IMG/VR virus record: IMGVR_UViG_3300042695_000486
Location: 1-29,682 of that record
Strand: one strand, 5' to 3'
Source: a virus
DNA: 29,682 nucleotides
The notes under the pieces are model-generated. The model saw only the letters and a program-made list of their open reading frames with translations. It was not told where the DNA came from and did not search any database. The position numbers were made by a program, and so were the translations under genes. Shown one piece after another: positions 1 to 7,012 of the stretch; positions within the stretch are counted from its first letter, which is position 1; the number at the start of each line of letters is the position of its first letter.

Positions 1-1
1 C

Positions 2-121
2 AAGGACAAAGCAATGACGATACGCCATCGTGAGGATGCTTGGAAAATAGCTGAAAAAGAAGGTCAGATCAGACGAAAAGTATCTTCTGATGGAACGCTC
101 TACAGTGAGAACCTTTATTAA
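2..121 (+). CDS. hypothetical protein, 3' end
   Basis: The last 39 codons of an open frame enter from the left edge and end in TAA inside the promoter module at 118-128. The visible part is basic and helix-prone (KIAEKEGQIRRK). An ATG at 14 could be a start, but the frame is open to the window edge. Family not recognised. Confidence 0.55.
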   Translation, partial: KDKAMTIRHREDAWKIAEKEGQIRRKVSSDGTLYSENLY

Positions 122-142
122 AAACTAGATCACACTCAGGAC

Positions 143-433
143 ATGAAGCAAGAACTTTATATCGAACTTGATGGTAACACATCCAAAGAACTTTGGGATA
201 ATCTAATGGATTTGATGTGTGAAGCATGTAAATGTAAAAACGATGAGGGGGTGGACGAATGGCCACTGTTGATGTCAAAGAGTTATAAGGGACTGATCAA
301 AGTGGTTGATCTTGGCAAGGGGAATACCAGCGGAAACCAATATCATAAAGATGTAGAGATCAAAAAATTGAAAGCCGAAATTACCAATTTGGAGAATAGA
401 AAATCGGGACACAATATTTTGAATTATGTGTGA
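143..433 (+). CDS. hypothetical protein (96 aa), helical C-terminus
   Basis: Starts 15 nt after the module at 118-128. The N-terminal half has a small Cys cluster (CEACKC near residues 32-37). Residues about 70-88 (KDVEIKKLKAEITNLENRK) look like a short coiled coil. The stop TGA overlaps the start of the next gene, so the two are translationally linked. Not recognised. Confidence 0.7.
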   Translation: MKQELYIELDGNTSKELWDNLMDLMCEACKCKNDEGVDEWPLLMSKSYKGLIKVVDLGKGNTSGNQYHKDVEIKKLKAEITNLENRKSGHNILNYV

Positions 434-611
434 TTGTTATAAAATTGGTGGACCTTGGATTGCAGAAGACCCGAATTGTCCAGTTCATGGAACTGAGGCT
501 AGGATTAAAACAAACAAGATTGAAGCTCTTAAAACAAGAGCCGATCAAGCTACAAATCTTGAAGAAGTGACGGCAATATTAAAAGACTTTATTGATCTAC
601 AATCGGAATGA
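426..611 (+). CDS. small Cys/His protein with PNCPVHG motif (61 aa)
   Basis: The N-terminus carries C2, C4, C18 and H21 (MCDCYK...DPNCPVHG), a pattern that could bind one metal ion and recurs in small phage proteins. The rest is a helical tail. It overlaps the upstream gene by 8 nt and has no promoter module of its own. The role is unknown; metal binding is inferred from the residues. Confidence 0.7.
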   Translation: MCDCYKIGGPWIAEDPNCPVHGTEARIKTNKIEALKTRADQATNLEEVTAILKDFIDLQSE

Positions 612-642
612 TTTCTCTTAAAAACTAGACTACACCGATACC

Positions 643-822
643 ATGAAAGCAAGTTATCGCAAAACAAAGACTGGATTTTACCCTGTAATTATCTTCAATA
701 ACAAATCGCGCATGACGCATCGTGTCCAATGTTTCACAAAAGATTCGGCAATTAGGCTTGCGGAAAGTGTTATCAACGACATTATCAATGTCGGGATTAT
801 CTCAGAATATCAAGAAAAATGA
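643..822 (+). CDS. hypothetical protein (59 aa)
   Basis: ATG lies 15 nt after the module at 618-628. The start reads MKASYRKTKTGFYPVIIF, suggesting a small beta-rich fold, then a helix (KDSAIRLAESVINDII). The layout resembles short phage domains where a tyrosine-rich strand pair precedes one helix. The stop overlaps the next start (ATGA). Confidence 0.7.
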   Translation: MKASYRKTKTGFYPVIIFNNKSRMTHRVQCFTKDSAIRLAESVINDIINVGIISEYQEK

Positions 823-1031
823 ATATTCAAGCATACGTTAATATTGAGCCTATAACAATCAAGAGAGAATTGACCAGAGGTGAGTGTCTGGAATTCATCA
901 CGGAAATTGATGCTGCATACAAGGATGTGGGTTTCACGTTGGAATTGATCAAAATCCTGATGAAGTCTGTTAAGGGTGATCTGGAGGATTTTGAATGGAA
1001 TGAATTATTGGAATCATTCACGAAATTATGA
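819..1031 (+). CDS. hypothetical protein (70 aa)
   Basis: Starts inside the previous stop codon (ATGA) and ends the same way into the nucleotidyltransferase gene, so 643-1462 is a three-gene overlapping operon under the module at 618. The protein is mostly helical and acidic at the C-terminus (GDLEDFEWNELLESF). Not recognised. Confidence 0.7.
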   Translation: MNIQAYVNIEPITIKRELTRGECLEFITEIDAAYKDVGFTLELIKILMKSVKGDLEDFEWNELLESFTKL

Positions 1032-1462
1032 TCAAGATACCTGAAGAAATTATAAACAGATTCAATTTACCAAATACGGCATTTTTATCTGGAAGTAGAG
1101 CCATGGGATTCCCAAGAGAAGGGAGTGATTGGGATGTTTGTATTCCCAACCATTTAATAGCGGATATTAAAGACAAATGTGATAATATCAAGGAAAGTGA
1201 ATACTTTGAGGGTTTTATAACACAATTTGGAGAATATAAAGTGAATTTTATCCCTCTCCATCCCTTAGATATGGTTTGTTGGATTTTAGCAACCAAAACA
1301 ATTGCTGATTTGAACAACACTTTTGAACATACCAGAGTGAAAGAACCTGCAATGCGTCATGGAATATTTGAAACATTCAGGGGAGTATTTAAAACGACCA
1401 TTGTTTACGAGGGAGCAGAGGCACTTCATCCGATAATTGAAAAGCTGCTTGCCGATTCTTAA
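1028..1462 (+). CDS. nucleotidyltransferase-fold protein (144 aa)
   Basis: Residues 22-36 carry GSRAMGFPREGSDWD, matching the GSR-x(n)-SDxD signature of the Pol-beta nucleotidyltransferase superfamily (MNT/KNTase type), where the two Asp bind the catalytic metal. The third carboxylate, expected in the strand KVNFIPL near residue 75, seems to be Asn, so catalysis is uncertain. The size suits a minimal NTase. No HEPN toxin partner is adjacent; the neighbours are an ORFan and a RadA-like ATPase. Substrate unknown. The stop TAA is supplied by the module at 1459-1469. Confidence 0.75.
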   Translation: MIKIPEEIINRFNLPNTAFLSGSRAMGFPREGSDWDVCIPNHLIADIKDKCDNIKESEYFEGFITQFGEYKVNFIPLHPLDMVCWILATKTIADLNNTFEHTRVKEPAMRHGIFETFRGVFKTTIVYEGAEALHPIIEKLLADS

Positions 1463-1483
1463 AAACTAGAACACAATACCCCC

Positions 1484-2443
1484 ATGCAGATTAACACGCT
1501 AGAAACCAAATTCGCCAAATGCTCCTCAATCGAGATTCCCGATTCCTACTTCAATAGGATGACTACGGGATGTTCCGAAATTGACATGATGTTTGGCACT
1601 GAACATCTTTCCGGCTTTATGTCTGGTAGTGCAATCTCCATCTGTGGCGTTGGAGGTTCTGGAAAATCTACCGCACTGTGTCAAATAGCTCAAATGCTTA
1701 CCACCCAAGGTAAACGTGCTGCCATTGCTTCTGGCGAGGAATCCCATCTTCAAATCGCCTATGCTTGCAAGCGTTTGGGTGTTACGGATGTTGATGTTGC
1801 CCATATCAGCAACGTGGAGGATATTGCGGAAGCCATGTCTGATTACGATTTCATGGTGGTGGATAGCTTTCAAGCCCTTCGTTCTTCCAATTCTAAAATG
1901 AAGAAGAGGGAATTCTACCAATACGCACAAGATTTGCTTCTATCAACTGCCAAGGAAACCGGATGCGTTCTGGTGTTCGTTCTCCATATCACAACCCAAG
2001 GTCTTCCCAAGGGAGGAACCGATATCATCCATGCCGTGGATGTGAACATGAAAGTCACGGTGGATAAGGAGGATGATTCCATGCGTCTCTTCCATGTATA
2101 TAAGAATCGCTTCGGGGAAACCAAGATTCACATGGCAATGATGACTTCCAAGGGATTTGACTTCAAGGGTGCTTATGTTGCTCCTGTGGAAGCTGAAAAG
2201 CCTAAGAAGAATAAGACTCCCACTGCGGAGATTCGCAAGGAAGAAATTCTCAATATGGATGAACCTCCTCACTTGACTCTGGATCGGGTGTGTGATAAGC
2301 TTGAGGTGTCCGGTCAAACCGCTGGCATTCTCCTTCGGGAGCTTGTTGGAGAGGGTAAGATGCAGAAATTTGGCAGGGGTGTGAACGCTGTCTGGAAAAT
2401 CGCACAAGAATGTCAGAAATTACACAAACATTTAACGAAATAA
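1484..2443 (+). CDS. RadA/Sms-like RecA-fold ATPase with C-terminal winged helix
   Basis: 319 aa. Walker A GVGGSGKST at residues 55-63, SGEES at 83-87 (the RadA-type sensor), Walker B FMVVDS at 123-128 and KNRFG at 207-211, the signature RadA uses in branch migration. This supports an ATP-driven DNA-binding role in recombination or replication. The N-terminal zinc finger and C-terminal Lon-like domain of bacterial RadA are missing; residues 245-307 instead resemble a winged helix-turn-helix (LTLDRVCDKLEVSGQTAGILLRELVGEGKMQKFGRGVNAVW, written here in pieces: LTLDRVCDKL then LRELVGEGKMQKFGRG). A short linker rich in Lys/Pro joins the two. It starts 15 nt after the module at 1459. Confidence 0.85.
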   Translation: MQINTLETKFAKCSSIEIPDSYFNRMTTGCSEIDMMFGTEHLSGFMSGSAISICGVGGSGKSTALCQIAQMLTTQGKRAAIASGEESHLQIAYACKRLGVTDVDVAHISNVEDIAEAMSDYDFMVVDSFQALRSSNSKMKKREFYQYAQDLLLSTAKETGCVLVFVLHITTQGLPKGGTDIIHAVDVNMKVTVDKEDDSMRLFHVYKNRFGETKIHMAMMTSKGFDFKGAYVAPVEAEKPKKNKTPTAEIRKEEILNMDEPPHLTLDRVCDKLEVSGQTAGILLRELVGEGKMQKFGRGVNAVWKIAQECQKLHKHLTK

Positions 2444-2447
2444 TATT

Positions 2448-2662
2448 ATGGAAGAACACGATTATTACAGAGTTCAGGTGACTAAAAAAATAAAAAACCC
2501 ATCATTCAGTATGATATTGAACATTCTTTTATTAGAAGATGGGAATCTACCAAGGATGCTTGCGTCGATCTGAATTTAAATAGTTCTAGTATGTCAAATC
2601 ATCTAAGTGGCAAAACCCGTCATTGTGGTGGTTATTTGTGGGAATTTGAAAATAAAAAATAA
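2448..2662 (+). pseudogene. frameshifted NUMOD1-like DNA-binding ORF
   Basis: From ATG 2448 the frame reads MEEHDYYRVQVTKKIK and then stops at 2571-2573. The other frame continues cleanly from about 2500 to TAA 2662 with PIIQYDIEHSFIRRWEST, a helix-turn-helix stretch (ACVDLNLNSSSMSNHLSG) and GGYLWEF. That is the NUMOD1-like pattern found beside homing endonucleases. One missing A in the A6 run near 2495 would restore one 71-residue protein. No nuclease domain remains, so this may be a remnant. Either a true frameshift, slippage or a sequence error. Confidence 0.65.
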
Positions 2663-2666
2663 TAAA

Positions 2667-3122
2667 ATGCGAGTTGTAATAAATAAATGTTTTGGGGGGT
2701 TTAGCCTTTCCAAAAAAGCGGTGCGAAGAATGGCGGAACTTCAAGGGAAGGAATGTTATTTTTTCAAAAATGATTTTAAAACCAATCAATACATCCCCAT
2801 TGAGGATGATGCTGAAGAATGGTGTTGGTTTGCATTCCATGTTCCCAATCCGAATGATTACCAATCTGAAAAAGAGTGGCGTGAAATGACGATTGAAGAG
2901 AGGCAAGCAGATAACAAGAAATGGGATGCCATCTCCATTGATAAAAGACTAAGCGATAGGAGTGATCCTGCTATGATTCAAGCTGTGGAAGAGTTGGGGG
3001 AAGCTGCCAACGGTGATTGTGCGGAACTGAAGATCGTGGAAATTCCTGATGGTGTGAAATACACTATTGCGGAATACGATGGTATGGAGCATATCGCAGA
3101 AGTCCATAACACTTGGGGATAA
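2667..3122 (+). CDS. conserved phage protein, KCFGGFSLS family (151 aa)
   Basis: The N-terminus MRVVINKCFGGFSLSKKA matches a conserved but uncharacterised protein I know from many tailed phages. The middle is rich in Trp/Glu (EEWREMTIEERQADNKKW) and the end is a small beta region. The start at 2667 is preferred over an upstream in-frame ATG at 2607, which lies inside the preceding frameshifted gene. No promoter module; transcribed from 1459. Confidence 0.75.
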   Translation: MRVVINKCFGGFSLSKKAVRRMAELQGKECYFFKNDFKTNQYIPIEDDAEEWCWFAFHVPNPNDYQSEKEWREMTIEERQADNKKWDAISIDKRLSDRSDPAMIQAVEELGEAANGDCAELKIVEIPDGVKYTIAEYDGMEHIAEVHNTWG

Positions 3123-3126
3123 GAAT

Positions 3127-3379
3127 ATGAAATTTTTTAACATTTTCAGAAAAGAAACTTGGTCGGTGATCAAGGAAGAACTCGCCGTTGTAACTGTTGG
3201 ATACTACGATTCTGGTTGGCCAATGGGACAAATTGAGGCAACCTTAATATTTGAAGAGAGTAACAAAGGAAACAAACGATGCTGGATGAAAGAACATTGA
3301 TGGGAACACTGTGGAGGAATTCAATGATCTGCCGAATCCCAAGAATTGTCAGATCATCACAAGAAGAATCAACGAATAA
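3127..3379 (+). pseudogene. frameshifted small hypothetical gene
   Basis: As written, the frame from 3127 stops at 3298-3300 after 57 aa (ending WMKEH). Shifting frame by removing one A near 3288 gives an open continuation NIDGNTVEEFNDLPNPKN to a TAA at 3377-3379 inside the next promoter module, where genes here normally end. So the intact gene was very likely about 83 aa. The family is not recognised. Confidence 0.65.
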
Positions 3380-3400
3380 AAACTAGAATACACTGATCCC

Positions 3401-3886
3401 ATGCCCGACATTGAAATTAACGGAACAAAATTGTGCGTATCTTTGGAAACCATCATCAATGGAATGTCCAAGGAACAGAAGAGAGAAGTCCTATCATGGC
3501 TTGCCACCGATGGGGAAGTCATGGAATCCGTGGTGGATCATATTCTGGGAAGGGATGAGCAAGGATGGTCAACGGGTGATCCAAACCGTTGCCAACAAAT
3601 CCTTGGGGAAGTGGAGGATTTCCATCTTGCTGATGTCAGATATAACTGGAAACCTTGGGATGAAATCAAGCAGAAATTGAAGAACATTCGTGCTGATGAG
3701 CGTCTGTATTGGGTTCTCTATCATCAAATTGACGCACAAACGAGTAGTATGGTGTTCAATGAATTACGGAGACTTGGGGTGGAATCCAATTACACAACCA
3801 AAGAGGCTGATGAGGATATTGCCACGATCCATGAGGTTATCAAGGATACGTTCAAACAGATGGCTAAAGATAAGGTTAAAAACTAG
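3401..3886 (+). CDS. hypothetical protein (161 aa)
   Basis: Starts 15 nt after the module at 3376-3386. Mostly helical, with an N-terminal segment MPDIEINGTKLCVSLETI resembling phage proteins that begin with a short beta pair. It ends -KVKN using AAA AAC TAG of the next module. The Trp-rich centre (YNWKPWDEIKQKL) suggests a globular soluble fold. Function not known. Confidence 0.75.
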   Translation: MPDIEINGTKLCVSLETIINGMSKEQKREVLSWLATDGEVMESVVDHILGRDEQGWSTGDPNRCQQILGEVEDFHLADVRYNWKPWDEIKQKLKNIRADERLYWVLYHQIDAQTSSMVFNELRRLGVESNYTTKEADEDIATIHEVIKDTFKQMAKDKVKN

Positions 3887-3900
3887 AATACAATAGCAAC

Positions 3901-4224
3901 ATGTTTAAGCTACCACAAATAATCATTGGCTGTATCCTATTCTTTATCGGCATGTCCATCCCTCTGGGATTCTTCAGCCTGTTTGGTATGTTATTGGCAC
4001 TTGTTGGCACGTTCTTTATCTCCCGTCCTTTCGCATTGGATAGCGGATTTGGGAATACTCCCATGTTCTTCCTGTTGGGCATGTTCGTGTTTATCCCCTC
4101 GTTCTTTTTAACACGAAAGACTTTCATTGAATTTGGTATGGATGACTTAACAATCGGGGCAATCCGTCTCACACTTTGTATGGTGGGGGGTGTGCTTGCC
4201 TTTCTCTCAATCTCAAAATCATAA
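3901..4224 (+). CDS. small multi-pass membrane protein (107 aa)
   Basis: Four hydrophobic segments at about residues 5-25, 26-42, 58-75 and 84-105, with few charged residues between them; no cleavable signal peptide. First gene of the unit 3901-5222, where 4226, 4407, 4612 and 4791 follow at 1-2 nt spacing or overlap. Likely host inner membrane; role unknown. Starts 15 nt after the module at 3876. Confidence 0.75.
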   Translation: MFKLPQIIIGCILFFIGMSIPLGFFSLFGMLLALVGTFFISRPFALDSGFGNTPMFFLLGMFVFIPSFFLTRKTFIEFGMDDLTIGAIRLTLCMVGGVLAFLSISKS

Positions 4225-4225
4225 T

Positions 4226-4405
4226 ATGACATTGGAACAATTCCAACAAACCAAGCAGAAAGAACTTGCAAATCTCATTCCATGTCGTAAGATCGCTTAC
4301 GAAGAGGGAACGGATCACAAGGTTGTTCTAAGCAATGACAAGTTCTGGGACTTATTCGCATTCTTCAAGAATCAATGGCACTACATTACAACAATTAAGA
4401 TATAA
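4226..4405 (+). CDS. hypothetical protein (59 aa)
   Basis: ATG follows the upstream stop by 1 nt (TAATATG), with no Shine-Dalgarno. Sequence MTLEQFQQTKQKELANLIPC starts with a helix, then an aromatic C-terminus (FWDLFAFFKNQWHYI). Not recognised; position in a tightly packed operon is the main evidence. Confidence 0.65.
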   Translation: MTLEQFQQTKQKELANLIPCRKIAYEEGTDHKVVLSNDKFWDLFAFFKNQWHYITTIKI

Positions 4406-4406
4406 C

Positions 4407-4610
4407 ATGACAAAGTATCAAAAATTATGGTTTGAAGAAGGTTATTATGATAACCAACAAGGGGAACATCCCGAAGCATTTTGTCAGGAAAAGTGGATGA
4501 AGTCCATATATGACTGTGGTTGGGGTGGTGAACAATTTACAATGATTGTGGAACACTTTCCATTCTACAAACAAGGAGCAACAAAAGCATATAACGAAAA
4601 AAACAAATAA
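4407..4610 (+). CDS. hypothetical protein (67 aa)
   Basis: Starts 1 nt after the previous stop. Rich in Tyr, Trp and Gly (WFEEGYYDNQQGEHPEAF, CGWGGEQF). No domain recognised. The C-terminus is Lys-rich (AYNEKNK). In-frame upstream ATGs are rejected because they overlap 4226-4405 in another frame. Confidence 0.65.
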   Translation: MTKYQKLWFEEGYYDNQQGEHPEAFCQEKWMKSIYDCGWGGEQFTMIVEHFPFYKQGATKAYNEKNK

Positions 4611-4611
4611 C

Positions 4612-4791
4612 ATGGCTAATAAAAAAACAAGGGCAAGTCGGGCAAGAGGATGGTGCAGCACACTGGATGAGCAAACCAATGGCAACAAAATCTTCAAGGG
4701 AGACGTTTGCGATACTGCATGGAACGCGAAAGCATCCAACAAGCGAGCGCGAAAGGTCTATGGTAGGATATCACAACAAGGCAAGGACTGA
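4612..4791 (+). CDS. small basic protein (59 aa)
   Basis: Strongly basic (KKTRASRARG at the start, KASNKRARKVYGR at the end), which could bind nucleic acid. Two Cys (residues about 15 and 33). It starts 1 nt after the upstream stop and its TGA overlaps the next ATG. Function inferred only from charge. Confidence 0.65.
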   Translation: MANKKTRASRARGWCSTLDEQTNGNKIFKGDVCDTAWNAKASNKRARKVYGRISQQGKD

Positions 4792-5222
4792 TGGGTAGCA
4801 TGTTTGACAACCGCAAGATTCTCCATGGCCTTCCAAAGGATGGTCAGAAGATCGAAGCCATTACTAACAAAACCAATTCGTGGTTTCTATCAGTGGTGGA
4901 AGATACTAAAAAGCTGAAGATTGGAAAGGAATATACTGTTCTCAAGACGGAACTCAATTCATCCAGTTCTTATGTGTGGCTTGAGGAATTTGGAAAAGAT
5001 GTATTCTTTAATATACATAGCTTTGAATGGGAACTCCCGAATCTTGATCCAAATGATCTGATTGGGTTTTTCGTTTCCGATATGAATACCATTCATCACA
5101 AATATGGGTGGGGTGTTCAAGTGGGGGAGAATATCAGACATGAGGGAAATCCCATGATCGTGGTGAAGTGTGAGAATAAGGAACATGTCGATTACATCAC
5201 AAGCGTAGAATTTAAAAACTAG
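4791..5222 (+). CDS. hypothetical protein (143 aa)
   Basis: Starts on the A of the previous TGA; a second ATG at 4800 is an alternative. Two beta-rich halves: residues 30-80 (GKEYTVLKTELNSSSSYVWL) look like a small barrel, the rest a strand-rich unit. Ends -FKN with AAA AAC TAG of the module at 5212. Not recognised. Confidence 0.7.
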   Translation: MGSMFDNRKILHGLPKDGQKIEAITNKTNSWFLSVVEDTKKLKIGKEYTVLKTELNSSSSYVWLEEFGKDVFFNIHSFEWELPNLDPNDLIGFFVSDMNTIHHKYGWGVQVGENIRHEGNPMIVVKCENKEHVDYITSVEFKN

Positions 5223-5236
5223 AATACAATAAAGAC

Positions 5237-5437
5237 ATGAAATACACAGTAATTTGGGAAGACCGCTGGCAATCAGGATCACATCATCATTGTATCACAA
5301 AGAAGACTTGGGTGGAAGCTAATTCCATTGAAGACCTTATGAAAGAATATGGTGATTATGCCCGATTCATTTTTGAGGGACATATCCTAACTTTGGGGGA
5401 AGAATTCAATCAGGAATTGGTTGATGTGATTGTTTAA
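5237..5437 (+). CDS. hypothetical protein (66 aa)
   Basis: A single promoter unit between modules at 5212 and 5434. The pattern MKYTVIWEDRWQSGSHHHC followed by VEANSIEDLMKEYGD fits a small alpha-beta protein in which a strand pair precedes a helix; this layout is common in phage ORFans. The HHHC cluster may bind metal. Confidence 0.7.
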   Translation: MKYTVIWEDRWQSGSHHHCITKKTWVEANSIEDLMKEYGDYARFIFEGHILTLGEEFNQELVDVIV

Positions 5438-5458
5438 AAACTAGAATACAATATCAAT

Positions 5459-5842
5459 ATGAATAACGAACAACAAATAAACGAAGCCCTTCAATGGCTA
5501 CAATCGACGGGTCAATCTTTGGTTGACTTCACTGGCGAACAATCTCCTCTCTACTGTCAGGAAGTTCTCAATTGGACATTCTATGGTAATATGATAACGG
5601 TAATCATCGGCATCATTTGGATTATTGGTTCTCTGTTTCTAATCAAACCGTGTATTAAAGCTTGGAATTTTGAATATGGTTATTGCAACAAAGGAGCAGC
5701 AATTTCTATATCTACCTCTTTGGCGTTGGTGATTGCAGGTGCATTCATACCAATTACTATTATGAGTGTTGTTGATATGGTTAAAATTAAGGTTGCACCA
5801 CGAATGGTATTGGTTGAGCATTTTCAACAAAAATTAAAGTAA
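5459..5842 (+). CDS. two-span membrane protein (127 aa)
   Basis: Two strong hydrophobic helices at about residues 44-64 (NMITVIIGIIWIIGSLFLI) and 80-107, with a polar N-terminus of about 40 residues and a polar tail. The topology suggests a hairpin in the inner membrane. Stop and next start overlap (TAATG), so it is coupled to 5842. Not recognised. Confidence 0.75.
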   Translation: MNNEQQINEALQWLQSTGQSLVDFTGEQSPLYCQEVLNWTFYGNMITVIIGIIWIIGSLFLIKPCIKAWNFEYGYCNKGAAISISTSLALVIAGAFIPITIMSVVDMVKIKVAPRMVLVEHFQQKLK

Positions 5843-6303
5843 TGCACCCCCAATTCAATCCCCAAGCCCTGCTTAACAAACCTCTGGAAATCTCCTATTG
5901 GAAAGATTCCATTGGGGAGGACGCAAAAATCGTTGACATTGGGGAAGACCAATATAAGATCGTATTTGAGCAAGCACCGGAAGACGATGATCAGGAAGAC
6001 CTTTTCATTTGGACAACCCAAGAACCGGAATCAATCGAAGGAGATAGAGCATTCTTCCGAAACATTGGAGCAACAAATTTCTATCTGAAAATCAAACAAA
6101 AACTAGAATACAATAACATTATGAAAACAACAGTAAAGGAACTGAGTGAGAAGCTGGGAGTAGATACCGTGTATGTGAACGGATTTCTTCAAACCCTAAT
6201 CAAGATGGGCAAGGCAAGCGTGGTAGGCAAGGTGAAGAAACCTAGCGGAACCCGTGGCAAGCCTTCCAATATCTACGAAATCAACGAAGGTATCGTTGAC
6301 TAA
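5842..6303 (+). CDS. read-through fusion of an acidic ORFan and a winged-helix protein
   Basis: 153 aa as an open frame. Residues 1-85 form an acidic protein ending ...FYLKIK. The frame then runs through a promoter module (6096-6106) and into a second protein starting at M 6121 (61 aa). That part has a helix-turn-helix (VKELSEKLGVDTVYVNGFL) and a wing rich in Lys/Gly (KPSGTRGKPSNIYEI). The module here reads CAAAAACTAG: its first base is C instead of T, so the stop TAA became CAA. The second gene can still start at 6121 from its own promoter. Both forms are probably made. Confidence 0.7.
   Translation: MHPQFNPQALLNKPLEISYWKDSIGEDAKIVDIGEDQYKIVFEQAPEDDDQEDLFIWTTQEPESIEGDRAFFRNIGATNFYLKIKQKLEYNNIMKTTVKELSEKLGVDTVYVNGFLQTLIKMGKASVVGKVKKPSGTRGKPSNIYEINEGIVD
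6096..6106 (+). promoter_or_regulatory. promoter module with lost stop codon
   Basis: The only copy where the module lies in the frame of the upstream gene's TAA but carries CAA instead. The -10-like TACAAT and the 15-nt spacing to ATG 6121 are intact, so promoter function should be unaffected while translation of the upstream gene continues through it. Confidence 0.7.
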
Positions 6304-6314
6304 CAATTTTCCAA

Positions 6315-6516
6315 TGGAGCAACGGTGTGGAAAATCTTAGACACACAGCAGAGTCGCTTGAAGTATCTCTGGATTAGTTTATCAGGCAAGAAAGAAGGAA
6401 AGACGAAACCCTTCCTCCTGACGCATCGAGTAGCCAGTCGTGGTGAAAGCCAGATATGTTGAGTAGATTGTGGGCATGATCAGCCTAGAGTGGGGGTAAG
6501 ACCCACTTGCTCCACC
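6315..6516 (+). ncRNA. candidate structured RNA with tRNA-like ends (about 200 nt)
   Basis: No gene fits 6304-6549. The ends pair perfectly (TGGAGCAA at 6315-6322 with TTGCTCCA at 6507-6514). Inside the 3' strand is a 5-bp stem with a 7-nt loop at 6490-6506 (GTGGG/CCCAC), spaced like a T-arm, then A and CC. The loop GGTAAGA lacks the normal TTC. GTGT/ACAC at 6325/6342 mimics a D stem. TATCTCTGG (6364) and CCAGATA (6450) may close an internal domain. A -10-like TAACAAT at 6301 would start RNA near 6314. Could be a tRNA with an insert or an unrelated RNA. Confidence 0.4.
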
Positions 6517-6549
6517 TTTTTAATAAATAAAACACTAACCACCGCGAAA

Positions 6550-6666
6550 ATGCGTGACCTGACGGCAAATGGAAGCTCTACCAAGTGGGGGACTGGCATT
6601 CTGCATAACGCCAATGTGGAGGCACGGGCGGACAACGCCGCACCGCCGAAGCCCCCGACTCAATAA
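6550..6666 (+). CDS. cassette ORF remnant running into attC (38 aa)
   Basis: Reads MRDLTANGSSTKWGTG...NANVEARADNAAPP and ends within the first attC-like site. The tail encoded by the site (NANVEARA) resembles that of the ORF ending at 7340 (NDQVEARRP), because both are translated attC arms. No promoter module. Probably the 3' end of a truncated gene cassette rather than a functional gene. Confidence 0.4.
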   Translation: MRDLTANGSSTKWGTGILHNANVEARADNAAPPKPPTQ

Positions 6667-6726
6667 CTACATGAAAACTACGAAATCAAAACACCCCGCC
6701 CGTTGCTCTCTCACGCCTTGTTCGTC
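6603..6726 (+). other. integron attC-like recombination site 1
   Basis: Left R''-like box GCATAAC (6603-6609), 6-nt spacer, then left arm GTGGAGGCACGGGCGG (6616-6631). The right arm at 6696-6714 pairs with all 16 bases and leaves exactly three unpaired T (6703, 6707, 6711). Then GCCTT and R' GTTCGTC (6720-6726). Long imperfect arms with a few extrahelical bases, an unpaired spacer and AAC/GTT ends are the hallmarks of attC sites folded by integron integrases. Oriented with the ORF upstream. No integrase gene in the window. Confidence 0.8.
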
Positions 6727-6748
6727 GTCTTTGATTTTGAAACGTCGG

Positions 6749-7012
6749 ATGCAACTCAAACGCATGGAAATCCAGATAGAGAAAAACGTCGCGTGGAATC
6801 TCGGCTACGATCCAAGCGATATCTGGCATCACGAACTACTCGACCGCCGCAACGAACTCTCACTGATCGTGGGTAAAACCGACCCCGAATGGTGGGCGAT
6901 CTACGACCGATTCCGGGACGCCGAAAACTGCAAGCGGCTGATGACCTTTCTTCCGACGAACGACCAAGCTGACCCGCTGCATGGGCGGGGGAAGACTCAA
7001 CCGGAGAAATAA
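6749..7012 (+). CDS. integron-cassette hypothetical protein (87 aa)
   Basis: The cassette body between attC-like sites 1 and 2. The start at 6749 (or ATG 6764) is chosen because in-frame ATGs at 6671 and upstream would translate attC arm sequence (HPARCSLTPCSSS), which is typical non-protein filler. Core: NLGYDPSDIWHHELLDRRN, TDPEWWAIYDRFRDAENCKR, helical. The C-terminus NDQADPL... is encoded by attC 2. GC-rich and without a phage promoter. Unknown function. Confidence 0.6.
   Translation: MQLKRMEIQIEKNVAWNLGYDPSDIWHHELLDRRNELSLIVGKTDPEWWAIYDRFRDAENCKRLMTFLPTNDQADPLHGRGKTQPEK

Noticed and set aside
1028-1462. MNT antitoxin of a HEPN/MNT toxin-antitoxin pair
   Set aside because: No HEPN gene (Rx4-6H motif) lies next to it, and the third carboxylate seems to be lost.
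1526-2459. Reverse-strand ORFs opposite the RadA-like gene
   Set aside because: They overlap a gene with clear ATPase motifs and have no recognisable domain or promoter.
6315-6516. tmRNA
   Set aside because: About 200 nt instead of about 350, no tag reading frame, and the T-loop does not match.
6569-6748. N-terminal extension of the first cassette gene (starts at 6569 or 6671)
   Set aside because: The extension is the translation of attC arms and loop; cassette genes normally start after the R' box.
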